Shown here piece after piece: positions 1 through 8,735 of a stretch of 64,000 nt of DNA (the first letter of the stretch is position 1; each line of letters starts with the position of its first letter). Location: positions 2,257,504 through 2,321,503 of the forward strand of contig NZ_KI421517.1 of NCBI RefSeq assembly GCF_000473365.1, in the 5' to 3' direction. Origin of the DNA: Adhaeribacter aquaticus DSM 16391 (GTDB taxonomy: Bacteria > Bacteroidota > Bacteroidia > Cytophagales > Hymenobacteraceae). The notes beneath the pieces were generated by a model. It searched no databases. It was not told the origin of the DNA and worked only from the letters and a program-made list of their open reading frames with translations. The position numbers and the translations under genes were made by a program.

Positions 1-570
1 GAGTTGCCGCCAGGAATACATTGGTTTAAAGGGCAGAATGGTTCTGGTAAAACTTCCTTATTTAAGGTATTAGCAGGCCTACTACCTTACCAGGGGCAGA
101 TCTTTTTTGAGAATTTACCTTTAAATAATAATGCGGTACTCCAGCGCGAATTGATTAATTACAGTGAAGCTGAACCTTTATACCCGGAATTCCTGAAAGG
201 AGAGGAATTAGTAAATTTATTTGCTCAGGCCAAAGAAGCTCCCTTGGGTCAGGCAGAAAGAATAAGTAAACTATTAGGGACAGACACCTTTTTAAGTAAA
301 CGAATGAGCACCTACTCTTCGGGTATGCTGAAAAAGTTATCCCTGCATTTAGCTTTTATGGGCGACCCAAAGTTAATTTTACTGGATGAGCCATTAATTA
401 CCTTGGATGAGCTTACCATCCAAAATTTGTATGCCCTAATTTCAGAATATGCAAAACAAGGGGTTAGCTTTCTGCTTTCGTCACACCAGGACATAAAAAC
501 ACAAATTTTACCCATTAATCATACCTGGCTCGTACAAAACCAAACCGTAATTAAGGAAGAGTTGGTTTAA
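1..570 (+). CDS. ABC transporter ATP-binding protein (5' end cut by window)
   Basis: ATPase subunit of an ABC transporter. The reading frame is open from the first base and Walker A (GQNGSGKT) lies only about ten codons in, so the true start is before the window; the TTG at position 4 is not a credible start. The signature YSSGM is near codon 105, Walker B LILLDEP near 125 and the switch histidine SSHQ near 160, so the core is intact. It ends in TAATG, sharing one base with the next gene, a membrane protein, so the two form a translationally coupled ATPase-permease pair. The short single-domain layout resembles CcmA or exporter ATPases. Substrate unknown. Confidence 0.9.
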   Translation, partial: ELPPGIHWFKGQNGSGKTSLFKVLAGLLPYQGQIFFENLPLNNNAVLQRELINYSEAEPLYPEFLKGEELVNLFAQAKEAPLGQAERISKLLGTDTFLSKRMSTYSSGMLKKLSLHLAFMGDPKLILLDEPLITLDELTIQNLYALISEYAKQGVSFLLSSHQDIKTQILPINHTWLVQNQTVIKEELV

Positions 571-1679
571 TGAAAGACTTACAGGCTATTTTGGAAAGAG
601 TAATTGTGAAACAGTATTACAGACGTAATATTGGCTTTTTCTTTTTGGTGTTTTTCTTAGCCTTTGGAATTCAAAATCCTTCTACTTTACTCATAAGCCC
701 GCATTTTCTGGTCAAGGCTATCCACTCAGCTGCTTTTATAGGCGGCACCCTCCTGTGCTGTTTCCTTTTCTACTTAAAATGCTGGAATTTTATTTATAAA
801 ACGCTGCTGGCACCCGAAAATGAATTTTTATTTGCCGCCTCTTTGCTTTCTAAACTTTCCTTGCTTTACAACTTAGGTAATATCCATATACTTTTATTTA
901 TTCCGGCCTTAGGATACACCATTCTCTTAATGGGCTACGCTTTCTGGCTAAATGCCTCCGGAACCTTTGTTATTTTATTGACTTTTAACCTATTCCTGCT
1001 AACCAATACGGTTGTTAGTTTTTATTTAATACTACGAAAAACGCCTCCGGAAACCATCCTTAGAATATTAAACCTTGATTTACTTTTTAAACTTAAACAT
1101 ATAAGCCTTTGGCCTCTCAGGCATCTAATTCAAAAAGAAAAAGTTCTGTTACTATTAACTAAACTATTCTCCCTTGCTATTTTATTTGCCTTTATACAAG
1201 TATACCCTGATCCTAGTTTTGATTTAAGAGCTATCCGAGTTGGTTTCTTATTTGCAGTAGTAGCCCATATTCCCATTATTCTTCGTCTGCAACAATTTCA
1301 GGAAACTCAATTAAATTTACTACGGCAACTTCCTTATCCTACATACAACAGGTTGCTGCAACAGCTGATCCAGTACCTACTGCTGCTTTTACCGGAAGTT
1401 TTGTTTCTTTTCAGGAGTAACATGTCTATTTATTATTTGCTACCCTTATTAACACTAGTTGTTTTTGGAATAAGCCTGCTGCTTGTTTTCCTGGTTCTGA
1501 TGTATCAACCTAACTACTCGCTGAACCAGTTTATAAAACAATCTTTCTTTCTTTTCCTTGGACTACTTCTTCTTTTACTTGCCTCCACTCCAATAGGAAT
1601 ATTGGCTTTTGTCCACCTTTGGGTATCTTATTTATTATTTAAGAGATGGTTTTACCAATATGAGACTCTTCCTATTTGA
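570..1679 (+). CDS. Multi-spanning membrane protein, likely ABC permease partner
   Basis: A 369-residue, very hydrophobic protein with roughly ten predicted membrane segments and no recognisable catalytic motif. The ATG overlaps the stop of the preceding ATPase gene by one base (TAATG), so it is almost certainly the membrane subunit of the same exporter. I do not recognise a specific family. Leu and Phe dominate, and basic residues sit between segments (for example the stretch around residues 163-185), consistent with cytoplasmic loops. The role is inferred from context; substrate unknown. Confidence 0.75.
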   Translation: MKDLQAILERVIVKQYYRRNIGFFFLVFFLAFGIQNPSTLLISPHFLVKAIHSAAFIGGTLLCCFLFYLKCWNFIYKTLLAPENEFLFAASLLSKLSLLYNLGNIHILLFIPALGYTILLMGYAFWLNASGTFVILLTFNLFLLTNTVVSFYLILRKTPPETILRILNLDLLFKLKHISLWPLRHLIQKEKVLLLLTKLFSLAILFAFIQVYPDPSFDLRAIRVGFLFAVVAHIPIILRLQQFQETQLNLLRQLPYPTYNRLLQQLIQYLLLLLPEVLFLFRSNMSIYYLLPLLTLVVFGISLLLVFLVLMYQPNYSLNQFIKQSFFLFLGLLLLLLASTPIGILAFVHLWVSYLLFKRWFYQYETLPI

Positions 1680-2058
1680 AATAATAACAGATTAAACCTT
1701 ATTCTATCCCATCCAAATTTTCTCCTGATAAAATGTTCGGGAAATAGATCTTAAGAAGAAACCCTGTTCTGACCTGATGGTTATTGTACCAGATTAGCTC
1801 ACCTGATGGCGAAATCTGGAGAAACAAAAGCTATTAAAGCTGATATTTTGCCCTAACCAAGCTTACAAGTGCACAAAAAAGTAAATTCTTAATTTTTTAT
1901 TTTAAGGATTGGCGGTTTTCAGGCTACAAACTATTAAGGTTGGCAGTAATGACATCTGGTGTAGAAAAAAATATCAGGAAACAGCTAAAATTAACTATTT
2001 GGGCAACACAGAATTAGAAAAAATCATAAACAAAGACGCAAAATTTTTCTTCAGAAGT
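1680..2058. other. Intergenic region, no gene seen
   Basis: About 380 bases between the ABC permease and the tRNA promoter. An open frame runs through the second half into the tRNA, but it has no recognisable protein features and overlaps an RNA gene, so it is not called. No strong hairpin or repeat is evident. Confidence 0.5.
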
Positions 2059-2088
2059 TTTGTATATAAAAATCTCGCCGTATATTTG
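2059..2088 (+). promoter_or_regulatory. Promoter of tRNA-Gln
   Basis: TTTG at 2059-2062, an 18-base spacer, then TATATTTG at 2081-2088, an exact match to the Bacteroidota -7 consensus TAnnTTTG. Transcription would start near 2095, about 23 bases before the mature tRNA. Confidence 0.6.
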
Positions 2089-2117
2089 TGCCACCAAACG
2101 ATAACAGTGCGGGAAAT

Positions 2118-2190
2118 TGTCCGATGGTGTAACTGGCAACACGTCTGATTTTGGTTCAGAAGAGTCCAGGTTCGAAACCTGGTCGGACAA
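2118..2190 (+). tRNA. tRNA-Gln (anticodon TTG)
   Basis: A cloverleaf can be drawn by hand. The acceptor stem TGTCCGA (2118-2124) pairs perfectly with TCGGACA (2183-2189), followed by discriminator A at 2190. The anticodon stem TCTGA/TCAGA encloses the loop TTTTGGT, giving anticodon TTG (reads CAA, glutamine). The T-arm contains GGTTCGAAACC. No CCA is encoded. An inverted repeat about 12 bases downstream may terminate the transcript. Confidence 0.95.
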
Positions 2191-2201
2191 CAAAAAAAAA
2201 G

Positions 2202-2256
2202 ATTAACAATGTGCAAATTCTAAGGTAAGTCCAGAACTAGCGCATTGTTAATTTTG
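2202..2256 (+). terminator. Probable tRNA terminator overlapping the prs -7 element
   Basis: ATTAACAATGTGC (2202-2214) is complementary, with one G-T pair, to GCGCATTGTTAAT (2240-2252), and TTTTG follows. The right arm overlaps TAATTTTG at 2249-2256, a perfect -7 element that would start the prs transcript near 2263. The same bases may therefore end one transcript and start the next. Confidence 0.45.
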
Positions 2257-2348
2257 TTATAAGCCTTTTGAAAAGCGGGAAGTGAAGTTTATCTTTATAG
2301 GCTTTTATCCGGAACAACCACTCTCTACTTTCAGAAATCAACTTAAAA

Positions 2349-3275
2349 ATGCCTCAGGTTAAAATATTTTCCGGCACTACTTCTAGGTATTTAGCCGAAC
2401 AAATTGCAGCAGCATACGGCACCAGACTGGGCGATGTAACTTTACAACGTTTTAGCGACGGAGAAATCCACGCCAGCTTTAATGAATCTGTTCGTGGATG
2501 TGAGGTTTTCCTAATCCAATCTACTTTTCCTCCTACCGATAATTTAATGGAATTAATGCTGATGGTGGATGCTGCCAAACGGGCATCTGCACACAAAGTC
2601 TGCATTGTAGTTCCTTATTACGGATATGCGCGTCAGGACCGGAAAGACAAACCACGGGTACCAATTGGGGCTAAGGTTATTGCCAATATGATGCAAAGTG
2701 TAGGAGCCGATCGTTTAATGACCTGTGATTTACATGCTGGCCAGATTCAAGGGTTCTTCGATATACCGGTAGACCATCTTGATGGTTCCGCTATTTTTGT
2801 TCCTTATATAAAAAGCTTAAACCTGGATCGGTTACTTTTTGCTTCTCCGGATGTGGGAGGCGTGGTACGTACCCGTGCTTTTGCGTCTAAATTTGGGGCA
2901 GAAATGGTTGTTTGCGATAAGCACCGCGCCCGCGCCAATGAAATTGCTTCAATGCAGGTAATTGGTAACGTAGAAGGTTATGACATAGTAATGGTAGATG
3001 ATATTGTAGATACTGCCGGAACTATTTGTAAAGCCGCCGCCTTATTGAAAGAACGCGGAGCACGGACGGTTAGGGCTGTTATTACGCATCCCATTTTATC
3101 CGGACCTGCTTACGAACGCATAAACGACTCGGTATTAGAAGAACTGATTGTATCGGATACGATTCCTTTAAGAGAAAACTCCCCTAAAATCAAGGTGCTG
3201 TCGTTTTCGCAATTATTTGCCCGGGCAATCAGCAATGTGGTAACCCACGATTCTATTAGCTCGCTGTTTTTATAA
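2349..3275 (+). CDS. prs: Ribose-phosphate pyrophosphokinase
   Basis: Transfers pyrophosphate from ATP to ribose 5-phosphate to make PRPP for purine, pyrimidine, histidine and tryptophan synthesis; cytoplasmic. The 308 residues match the family length. Visible motifs are FSDGEIHASF near the N-terminus, the ATP-binding YYGYARQDRK near residue 90, and the PRPP-binding loop VDDIVDTAGT near residue 217. The start is the ATG at 2349, preceded by an A-rich stretch. It lies just downstream of tRNA-Gln and upstream of rplY; the prs-rplY order is common in bacteria. Confidence 0.97.
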   Translation: MPQVKIFSGTTSRYLAEQIAAAYGTRLGDVTLQRFSDGEIHASFNESVRGCEVFLIQSTFPPTDNLMELMLMVDAAKRASAHKVCIVVPYYGYARQDRKDKPRVPIGAKVIANMMQSVGADRLMTCDLHAGQIQGFFDIPVDHLDGSAIFVPYIKSLNLDRLLFASPDVGGVVRTRAFASKFGAEMVVCDKHRARANEIASMQVIGNVEGYDIVMVDDIVDTAGTICKAAALLKERGARTVRAVITHPILSGPAYERINDSVLEELIVSDTIPLRENSPKIKVLSFSQLFARAISNVVTHDSISSLFL

Positions 3276-3400
3276 GAAATAAAGTTGCTGGCTAAAATTA
3301 ACAAGTAGCAACTCTAAATAAAATAACTCTATGGACTGCCGACCATGGATTGTAAACAAAGATAATCGGCATTAATAATTAACTATTTAAAATTTATTTT

Positions 3401-3970
3401 ATGAAAAGTGTAGAGATTATAGGGTTTAAAAGAGCAAATCTCGGTAAGACCGAAGCTAAAAGACTTCGTGAAGAATCTATGGTACCATGTGTATTGTACG
3501 GTGGTACAGAGCAAGTACATTTTCACGCGCCAATGATTTTATTCCGCGATTTATTATATACGCCAGAAGTTGCTACTGTAAAATTAAACGTTGAAGGCAC
3601 TGAATACAATGCAATTGTTCAGGCAGCTCAATTCCACCCGGTAAACGAAGTATTACTGCACGTTGACTTCTTAGAATTACGCGAAGACAAAGAAGTTAAA
3701 TTTGAAGTTCCGGTTCGTTTCGTAGGTGTATCTCCAGGAGTATTAGCTGGTGGTAAATTAGTAACAAAACTGCGTAAACTTAAAGTTAAAGCTTTACCTG
3801 CTAACTTACCAGATTTTATTGATGTAGATATTTCTGATTTAGAATTAGGTCGTTCAGTAAAAGTAAACAGAATTCAGCCTGCTAATTATGTTATCTTAAC
3901 TAACCCGGCTTCACCGGTGGCTACTGTAGCTATCCCACGTGCGTTGAAACAACAACAAAACGAAAGATAA
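3401..3970 (+). CDS. rplY: 50S ribosomal protein L25 (CTC family, long form)
   Basis: Binds 5S rRNA in the large ribosomal subunit. The 189 residues include the N-terminal L25 fold plus the C-terminal TL5/CTC-type beta domain, so this is the long form rather than the short E. coli type. The start MKSVEIIGFKRANLGKTEAK is typical of Bacteroidota L25. A 17-bp terminator follows directly. Codon use is rich in AAA, TTA and GTA, as expected for a highly expressed gene here. The next essential gene, pth, lies one gene downstream; rplY-pth linkage is widespread. Confidence 0.96.
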   Translation: MKSVEIIGFKRANLGKTEAKRLREESMVPCVLYGGTEQVHFHAPMILFRDLLYTPEVATVKLNVEGTEYNAIVQAAQFHPVNEVLLHVDFLELREDKEVKFEVPVRFVGVSPGVLAGGKLVTKLRKLKVKALPANLPDFIDVDISDLELGRSVKVNRIQPANYVILTNPASPVATVAIPRALKQQQNER

Positions 3971-3990
3971 TTTTCACAAATTGTCTCTTA

Positions 3991-4030
3991 AAGAAAGTCC
4001 TGTTTGCCAAAAGCAAACAGGACTTTCTTA
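3991..4030 (+). terminator. Intrinsic terminator after rplY
   Basis: A perfect 17-bp stem, AAGAAAGTCCTGTTTGC (3991-4007) against 4013-4029, with the 5-base loop CAAAA. The flanks are A- and T-rich. Confidence 0.9.
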
Positions 4031-4135
4031 TTTAAGCTATACGTAATAAATTTTTAGATATTCATCTTTAAATCTATTGTAAAAAGGGTATATTTATAGC
4101 TATTCTTTTCCTAAAACCTTCAGCCTCATAAGATA

Positions 4136-5038
4136 ATGAAACTAAAAGGAATATTCTTAAGTGTAGCGACTCTTCTGTTACTCCTGTTAAAGTTTAATGG
4201 TGCTGTAGGTCAATCAGCAGCCGACTCTACATCACTTTATAAAGTAGAAACTACGGATGGGAATGAATATATAGGTACCATAACGTTAGAAGCAGCTGAT
4301 TATATTCAGCTTAAAACAGCCCGGCTTGGTAGCTTAATGCTATCTAAAAGCGACATTCGCAGCCTGACCCCTATAAACCAAGATAGAATCAGGAACGGGC
4401 AATTCTGGTTCGATAATCCGCAAGCTACCCGCTACTTATTTTCTCCCAACGGATATGGGTTAAAAAAAGGCGAGGGCTATTACCAGAACGTTTTGGTTAT
4501 ACTAAACCAGGTTAGTTATGGTATAACGGATAAAGTATCTATTGGACTTGGCACGCTGCCACTTTTCTTATTTGGTTCTTCTTATACTCCTGTCTGGTTA
4601 TTACCTAAAGTTTCTTTACCCATTACTAAGGATAAGTTTAATTTAGGAGCCGGCGCATTAATTGGCACCGGTCTTGGAGAATCCAACGGCGGTTATGGGA
4701 TTGTATATGGCATTAGTACATTTGGCTCCAAAGACCAGAATCTAAGCTTAGGCCTGGGCTATGGCTATGCTGATGGCGGTTGGGGAAAAGCTCCAACTAT
4801 AACCATAAGTGGTTTAATAAGAACGGGGGTTCGCGGATATTTTCTCACGGAAAATTATATTATTAGTACAGGCGATGGTTCCATGGGTTTATTATCTGTT
4901 GGTGGCCGGAGAATAATCAAAAAAGTAGGCTTGGATTATGGATTGATTGCTCCAATAAGTTCTGACATTGATACCTTCCTTGCTATTCCATTTCTGGGAC
5001 TAACTGTTCCGTTTGGGAAAGGCAAAACCAGGTATTAA
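4136..5038 (+). CDS. Exported hypothetical protein, possible outer-membrane beta-barrel
   Basis: A 300-residue protein with a clear signal peptide (basic start, hydrophobic run, likely cleavage after AVGQ near residue 26). The segment at about residues 35-80 looks like a small beta domain (an EYIGTI motif), followed by about 200 residues of alternating Gly/aromatic strands ending in a polar Tyr. That composition suggests an outer-membrane barrel or periplasmic beta protein. I do not recognise a family. It is a single gene between rplY and pth, with no partner visible. Confidence 0.7.
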   Translation: MKLKGIFLSVATLLLLLLKFNGAVGQSAADSTSLYKVETTDGNEYIGTITLEAADYIQLKTARLGSLMLSKSDIRSLTPINQDRIRNGQFWFDNPQATRYLFSPNGYGLKKGEGYYQNVLVILNQVSYGITDKVSIGLGTLPLFLFGSSYTPVWLLPKVSLPITKDKFNLGAGALIGTGLGESNGGYGIVYGISTFGSKDQNLSLGLGYGYADGGWGKAPTITISGLIRTGVRGYFLTENYIISTGDGSMGLLSVGGRRIIKKVGLDYGLIAPISSDIDTFLAIPFLGLTVPFGKGKTRY

Positions 5039-5082
5039 GAAATAATATTACTATCAAATTACATTCCTCTTCTAAATACCCG

Positions 5083-5090
5083 TAATTTTG
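5083..5090 (+). promoter_or_regulatory. -7 promoter element of pth
   Basis: TAATTTTG fits TAnnTTTG exactly. Transcription would start near 5097, only about 10 bases before the upstream start codons of pth. This supports translation of the N-terminal extension, or a nearly leaderless mRNA. Confidence 0.5.
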
Positions 5091-5105
5091 CCCTGTAAAA
5101 ATTAA

Positions 5106-5756
5106 TTGGTGGCGGCTTTTCAAAAACTTTTAAATTTATTTGGTTTGGGAACAACGCCTAAACCCACTGCCGCTATTGTAAACTTACCTTCAGAAATGAA
5201 ATACTTACTTGTTGGCTTAGGTAATATAGGGCCGGAATATGCTGATACCCGCCATAATATTGGTTTTATGGTGTTAAATTACTTAGCTAAAAAGCATGAA
5301 GCTCAGTTTGACGTGGGCCGTCATGCCTTTGTAACAGAAATAAAATATAAAGGGAAAAGCTTTACACTGGTAAAGCCTACTACTTACATGAACTTAAGCG
5401 GTAAGGCGGTAGCACACTACCTTAGTTCGCTTAAAATACCAGTAGCCAATATGCTGGTTATTACCGATGATTTAGCAATTCCATTCGGAAAGCTTCGGAT
5501 GCGGGCAAAAGGATCAGCAGGTGGTCATAATGGGTTAAAACACATTGAGGAAACGTTAGGCAACAACGAATACGCCAGGCTTCGGTTTGGAGTAGGTTCA
5601 AACTATCCGAAAGGACGGCAGGTAGATTATGTTTTAAGCCCTTTTTCTAATGAGGAGCAAGAACAATTACCTGCCTTGATTGAAACAGCCGCAGAAATGT
5701 GTTTATCGGTTGGTACTATTGGCCTGGAACGTACCATGAATTTTTATAATAAATAG
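5106..5756 (+). CDS. pth: Peptidyl-tRNA hydrolase
   Basis: Releases peptides from prematurely dissociated peptidyl-tRNA. Family motifs are intact: LVGLGNIGPEYADTRHNIGF, with Asn40 and catalytic His50 in the long form, and later the ITDDLAIPFGK and GSAGGHNGLK segments. The start is uncertain. The conserved domain begins at the ATG at 5196, but the frame stays open to TTG 5106 and GTG 5109, giving about 30 extra residues. A -7 promoter element just upstream of 5106 favours the longer form, because initiation at 5196 would leave an unusually open leader. The shorter form would be 186 residues, close to the usual length. Confidence 0.93.
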   Translation: MVAAFQKLLNLFGLGTTPKPTAAIVNLPSEMKYLLVGLGNIGPEYADTRHNIGFMVLNYLAKKHEAQFDVGRHAFVTEIKYKGKSFTLVKPTTYMNLSGKAVAHYLSSLKIPVANMLVITDDLAIPFGKLRMRAKGSAGGHNGLKHIEETLGNNEYARLRFGVGSNYPKGRQVDYVLSPFSNEEQEQLPALIETAAEMCLSVGTIGLERTMNFYNK

Positions 5757-5927
5757 ATGCTAAAGCTCAGCTAAACTTTAGCAGGCTCATTTCAGCATTA
5801 AAAAGAAAATAAACTAAAGATTATTGCCCTTTTATTTAGCATAGGCAATTTTAAAAAGCTAAAATTCAATTATTTATACATAATTAATGCCTGTAATTAA
5901 TTACAGGCATTAAGTGCTTTATTTTGG

Positions 5928-7904
5928 TTATTTTAATTCCAATTTGGCAAGTTCTTCCCGTAAGGCTGCCGCAATACTTTTAGCTTCTTGATTAAAAGCT
6001 TGAATAAGTATATTCACATCAGCCTTGCTATATTCGGGCTCATCTAATATCCTTTTCCCGATATTTATATACTCCAGCAAATTAGTAGCATCTAATAGAT
6101 CAATATCAACTCTCATTTTATGGCCGAGAAAAATGAAGTCCGCTTTTCTTTTATCATTCAGAGTAGCAGCAAACTTATTTTTATACTCTTCCAGATTATC
6201 AATAATTATTTCCGCCAGCTTTCTCGCCTCCCGGTTACTTAAATCCTTCATCTCCTGCAACCTGTTCAAACTAAATGCAGGCTGTTTATTTATAACTGTA
6301 GCGGGGTCAAAAATTGTCAACTTAAGTTTTTCTTTATCCCGTAAAGCACGGCGCTTTTTAGAAGTGTAAAAAGCAATTTTGCTGTGCAACTCTTCTGGTT
6401 TAAAAGGCTTGCCCACAAAGTCGGTAAGACCAGATGATTCCATTTTTTCTACCAGGTCGTATTTGGCAGAAGCCGATAAAGCTATAATAGGTAATTGCTG
6501 GTACTTTATTTCAGGTAAATTACGAATCCAATGAGTGGTATCGTAACCATCCATGCCCGGCATTTGCAAATCCATCAGCACCAAATCAAAATCATGCTGA
6601 TTTATTTTTTCTATAGCTTTTAGGCCCGATTCTGCTACTTCATATTCTATTCCCCAATCTTTAAAATATTGCTCTACCACAAATACATTAATGGGATTAT
6701 CTTCAACTAAAAGTAGTTTAACGCCGGCAATGGATTCATCTGCCTGAATAACAATTTCATCAGAAACGGTTTTATTACCGGTAGCTTTTTTCAGCTTTAA
6801 TATAAAGTTAAATTCTGAACCTTTGCCGGATTCACTTTTTACTTTAATCTTGCTGCCATACAAGCTTACTATTTTCTGGCTGATGGAAAGCCCTAAACCA
6901 GTGCCACCATATTTGGCATGTGTATCAGAAGTCCCCTGGGTAAATTCTTCAAATATAAGTTCCTGCCGTTCTTCCGGAATACCTATGCCGGTATCGGTTA
7001 CTTTAAAAAGAACAGCAACTGCATCTTGTTTAGTACTCTTAACTTGTGCCGCAATTGTAACAGAACCCTTTTCGGTAAATTTAATGGCGTTACCCAACAG
7101 GTTGGTTATTACCTGCCCTATTTTAACGGAATCTCCTAGTAAAAAATCAGGTATACCCTCATCTATTTGTAATTGAAGAGCTAAGCCTTTTTCTTCAGCT
7201 TTTAAGTTATAACTGTAAAGAATACCGGATAATAAATCACGCAGATTAAACTCTTTTTCTTCCAGCGTAACCCGATTTGCTTCTATCTTACTTAAATCCA
7301 GAATATCATTAATGAGGTTTAACAGATTATCTGAAGACTGTTTAAGAATATTTAAATACTCCAGCTGACTTGAGGTTGGATGCGTTTTTAATAACAAATC
7401 GCTAATGCCAATAATAGCATTTAAAGGCGTCCGGATTTCGTGACTAATAGTAGAAATAAATTCTGCTTTAATCTGGGTAGCCTCTTCGGCTTTACGTTTA
7501 GCATGCAGAAGTTCCTGTTCGTATTTTTTACGGTCAGTTATATTAAAAACTGTAGTCCGATACAGAATTGGTTTACCGGCTTCGTCTTTTAATTGGGTGG
7601 TACTTACCAGGACCGGTAAAGGTATCCGCTCCTTAGAAAGCAGATCAAAGTTTATTTCATTAGCAAAACCCTGCATTTTAAGCAGGGGTGCGTAATGTGT
7701 CTCATAGAAAATCTTCCCACCTATGGGTAATAGTTCCTGAAATTTTTTAACGTTAAGTACTTCCGCCCGCTCAAACCCCAACCAGTTTAGCAAAGTATGG
7801 TTAATTTTTACAATAGTACCGTTTGGCAAAAGCGATAAGTAACCACACGGTGCGTGCTCGTATAGGTCCTCGGCGCTTTCCTCTATTACTTCTGTATAAT
7901 CCAA
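5928..7904 (-). CDS. PAS-domain hybrid sensor histidine kinase with receiver and Hpt-like tail
   Basis: A cytoplasmic 658-residue hybrid kinase without membrane segments. In order: PAS domain (about 8-125), HisKA with phosphoacceptor His155 (SHEIRTPLN), HATPase (about 255-372, N box and the GTGLGLS box), receiver with phospho-Asp445 (LVLMDLQMPGMDG), and a helical C-terminus with an Hpt-like FLGHKM (His595). The start is a TTG at 7904, immediately after the TAG of the upstream hydrolase and in the same frame. GAGGAGG lies 8 bases before it, an unusually good Shine-Dalgarno for Bacteroidota. No ATG occurs before the middle of the PAS domain. The pair mirrors RsbQ with its PAS partner RsbP, so the PAS domain probably binds the hydrolase or its product. 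Confidence 0.9.
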   Translation of the reverse strand: MDYTEVIEESAEDLYEHAPCGYLSLLPNGTIVKINHTLLNWLGFERAEVLNVKKFQELLPIGGKIFYETHYAPLLKMQGFANEINFDLLSKERIPLPVLVSTTQLKDEAGKPILYRTTVFNITDRKKYEQELLHAKRKAEEATQIKAEFISTISHEIRTPLNAIIGISDLLLKTHPTSSQLEYLNILKQSSDNLLNLINDILDLSKIEANRVTLEEKEFNLRDLLSGILYSYNLKAEEKGLALQLQIDEGIPDFLLGDSVKIGQVITNLLGNAIKFTEKGSVTIAAQVKSTKQDAVAVLFKVTDTGIGIPEERQELIFEEFTQGTSDTHAKYGGTGLGLSISQKIVSLYGSKIKVKSESGKGSEFNFILKLKKATGNKTVSDEIVIQADESIAGVKLLLVEDNPINVFVVEQYFKDWGIEYEVAESGLKAIEKINQHDFDLVLMDLQMPGMDGYDTTHWIRNLPEIKYQQLPIIALSASAKYDLVEKMESSGLTDFVGKPFKPEELHSKIAFYTSKKRRALRDKEKLKLTIFDPATVINKQPAFSLNRLQEMKDLSNREARKLAEIIIDNLEEYKNKFAATLNDKRKADFIFLGHKMRVDIDLLDATNLLEYINIGKRILDEPEYSKADVNILIQAFNQEAKSIAAALREELAKLELK

Positions 7905-8735
7905 CTAGCTAACCTCCTCAACTTTACTCATGAACAATGTTTGGTTCTGCAGAAATTTCTTTATAGCCTGAATGGTTTCTTCTGGGGCACTTAAGTTGGG
8001 GCAGTGGCCGGTAGCTTCTAAAACCATCATTTCGCTATCCGGCAAATGCTGATGCATATACTCTCCTACCGACATGGGTGCAATAACATCTTCGGAGCAT
8101 TGCAGGATCAAAGACTTGGTTTTTAATTTAGATAAATCGGCTCGGTTGTCAGAGAGAAAAGTAACCCGGGCAAAGTCTTTGGCTATTTCCGGGTTGGTAC
8201 GGCAAAAACTATTAGTTAACTCTTCCCCTAATTCAGGACGGTTTGGATTGCCCATAATAACAGGAGCCATGGCACTTGACCACCCTAAATAATTACTATC
8301 CAGTGATTCCAGTAAACCATCAATATCTTCTGAAGAAAACCCTCCTTCATAATTTCCGTCATTAATATAACGAGGCGAAGGGCCAACTAATACTAATTTA
8401 TCGAATAGGGTAGGCTCTTTAATGGCTGCTAAAACGCCAATCATGGAACTTACCGAGTGGCCCACAAAAATAACATTGGTAAGATCTAACTCCTGGCAAA
8501 TTTCCAGCACATCTTCAGCATAACCTTTCAGGGAATTATACCTGGTTTGGTTATAGGCGGTAATGTCAGATTTGCCAAAACCTACGTGATCAAATAAAAT
8601 TATCTGGTAATCATTTTCGAAGGCAGGCGTAATCAGACGCCACATATTTTGATCGCAACCGTAGCCATGCGCAAAAAGCATGGGCTGCTTTCCTTTACCA
8701 CTAATTGTTACATTATTACGTTTAAGTACATCCAT
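7905..8735 (-). CDS. RsbQ-like alpha/beta hydrolase
   Basis: A 276-residue alpha/beta hydrolase that closely resembles the RsbQ sigma-B regulator of Bacillus. Seen are the oxyanion loop region AHGYGCDQNMW, the nucleophile elbow VGHSVS (Ser94), acid Asp215 (QCSEDVIAP) and His243 (ATGHCPN); the whole chain follows the RsbQ pattern including the lid. RsbQ activates the PAS-domain phosphatase RsbP in the energy-stress pathway. Here the PAS partner is a hybrid histidine kinase encoded directly downstream in the same frame. The C-terminus ends EEVS-TAG, and its last codons form the GAGGAGG ribosome-binding site of the kinase. The substrate cannot be told from sequence. Confidence 0.92.
   Translation of the reverse strand: MDVLKRNNVTISGKGKQPMLFAHGYGCDQNMWRLITPAFENDYQIILFDHVGFGKSDITAYNQTRYNSLKGYAEDVLEICQELDLTNVIFVGHSVSSMIGVLAAIKEPTLFDKLVLVGPSPRYINDGNYEGGFSSEDIDGLLESLDSNYLGWSSAMAPVIMGNPNRPELGEELTNSFCRTNPEIAKDFARVTFLSDNRADLSKLKTKSLILQCSEDVIAPMSVGEYMHQHLPDSEMMVLEATGHCPNLSAPEETIQAIKKFLQNQTLFMSKVEEVS

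Noticed and set aside
1909-2216. Open frames on both strands across the tRNA-Gln region
   Set aside because: They overlap an unmistakable tRNA and show no protein features.
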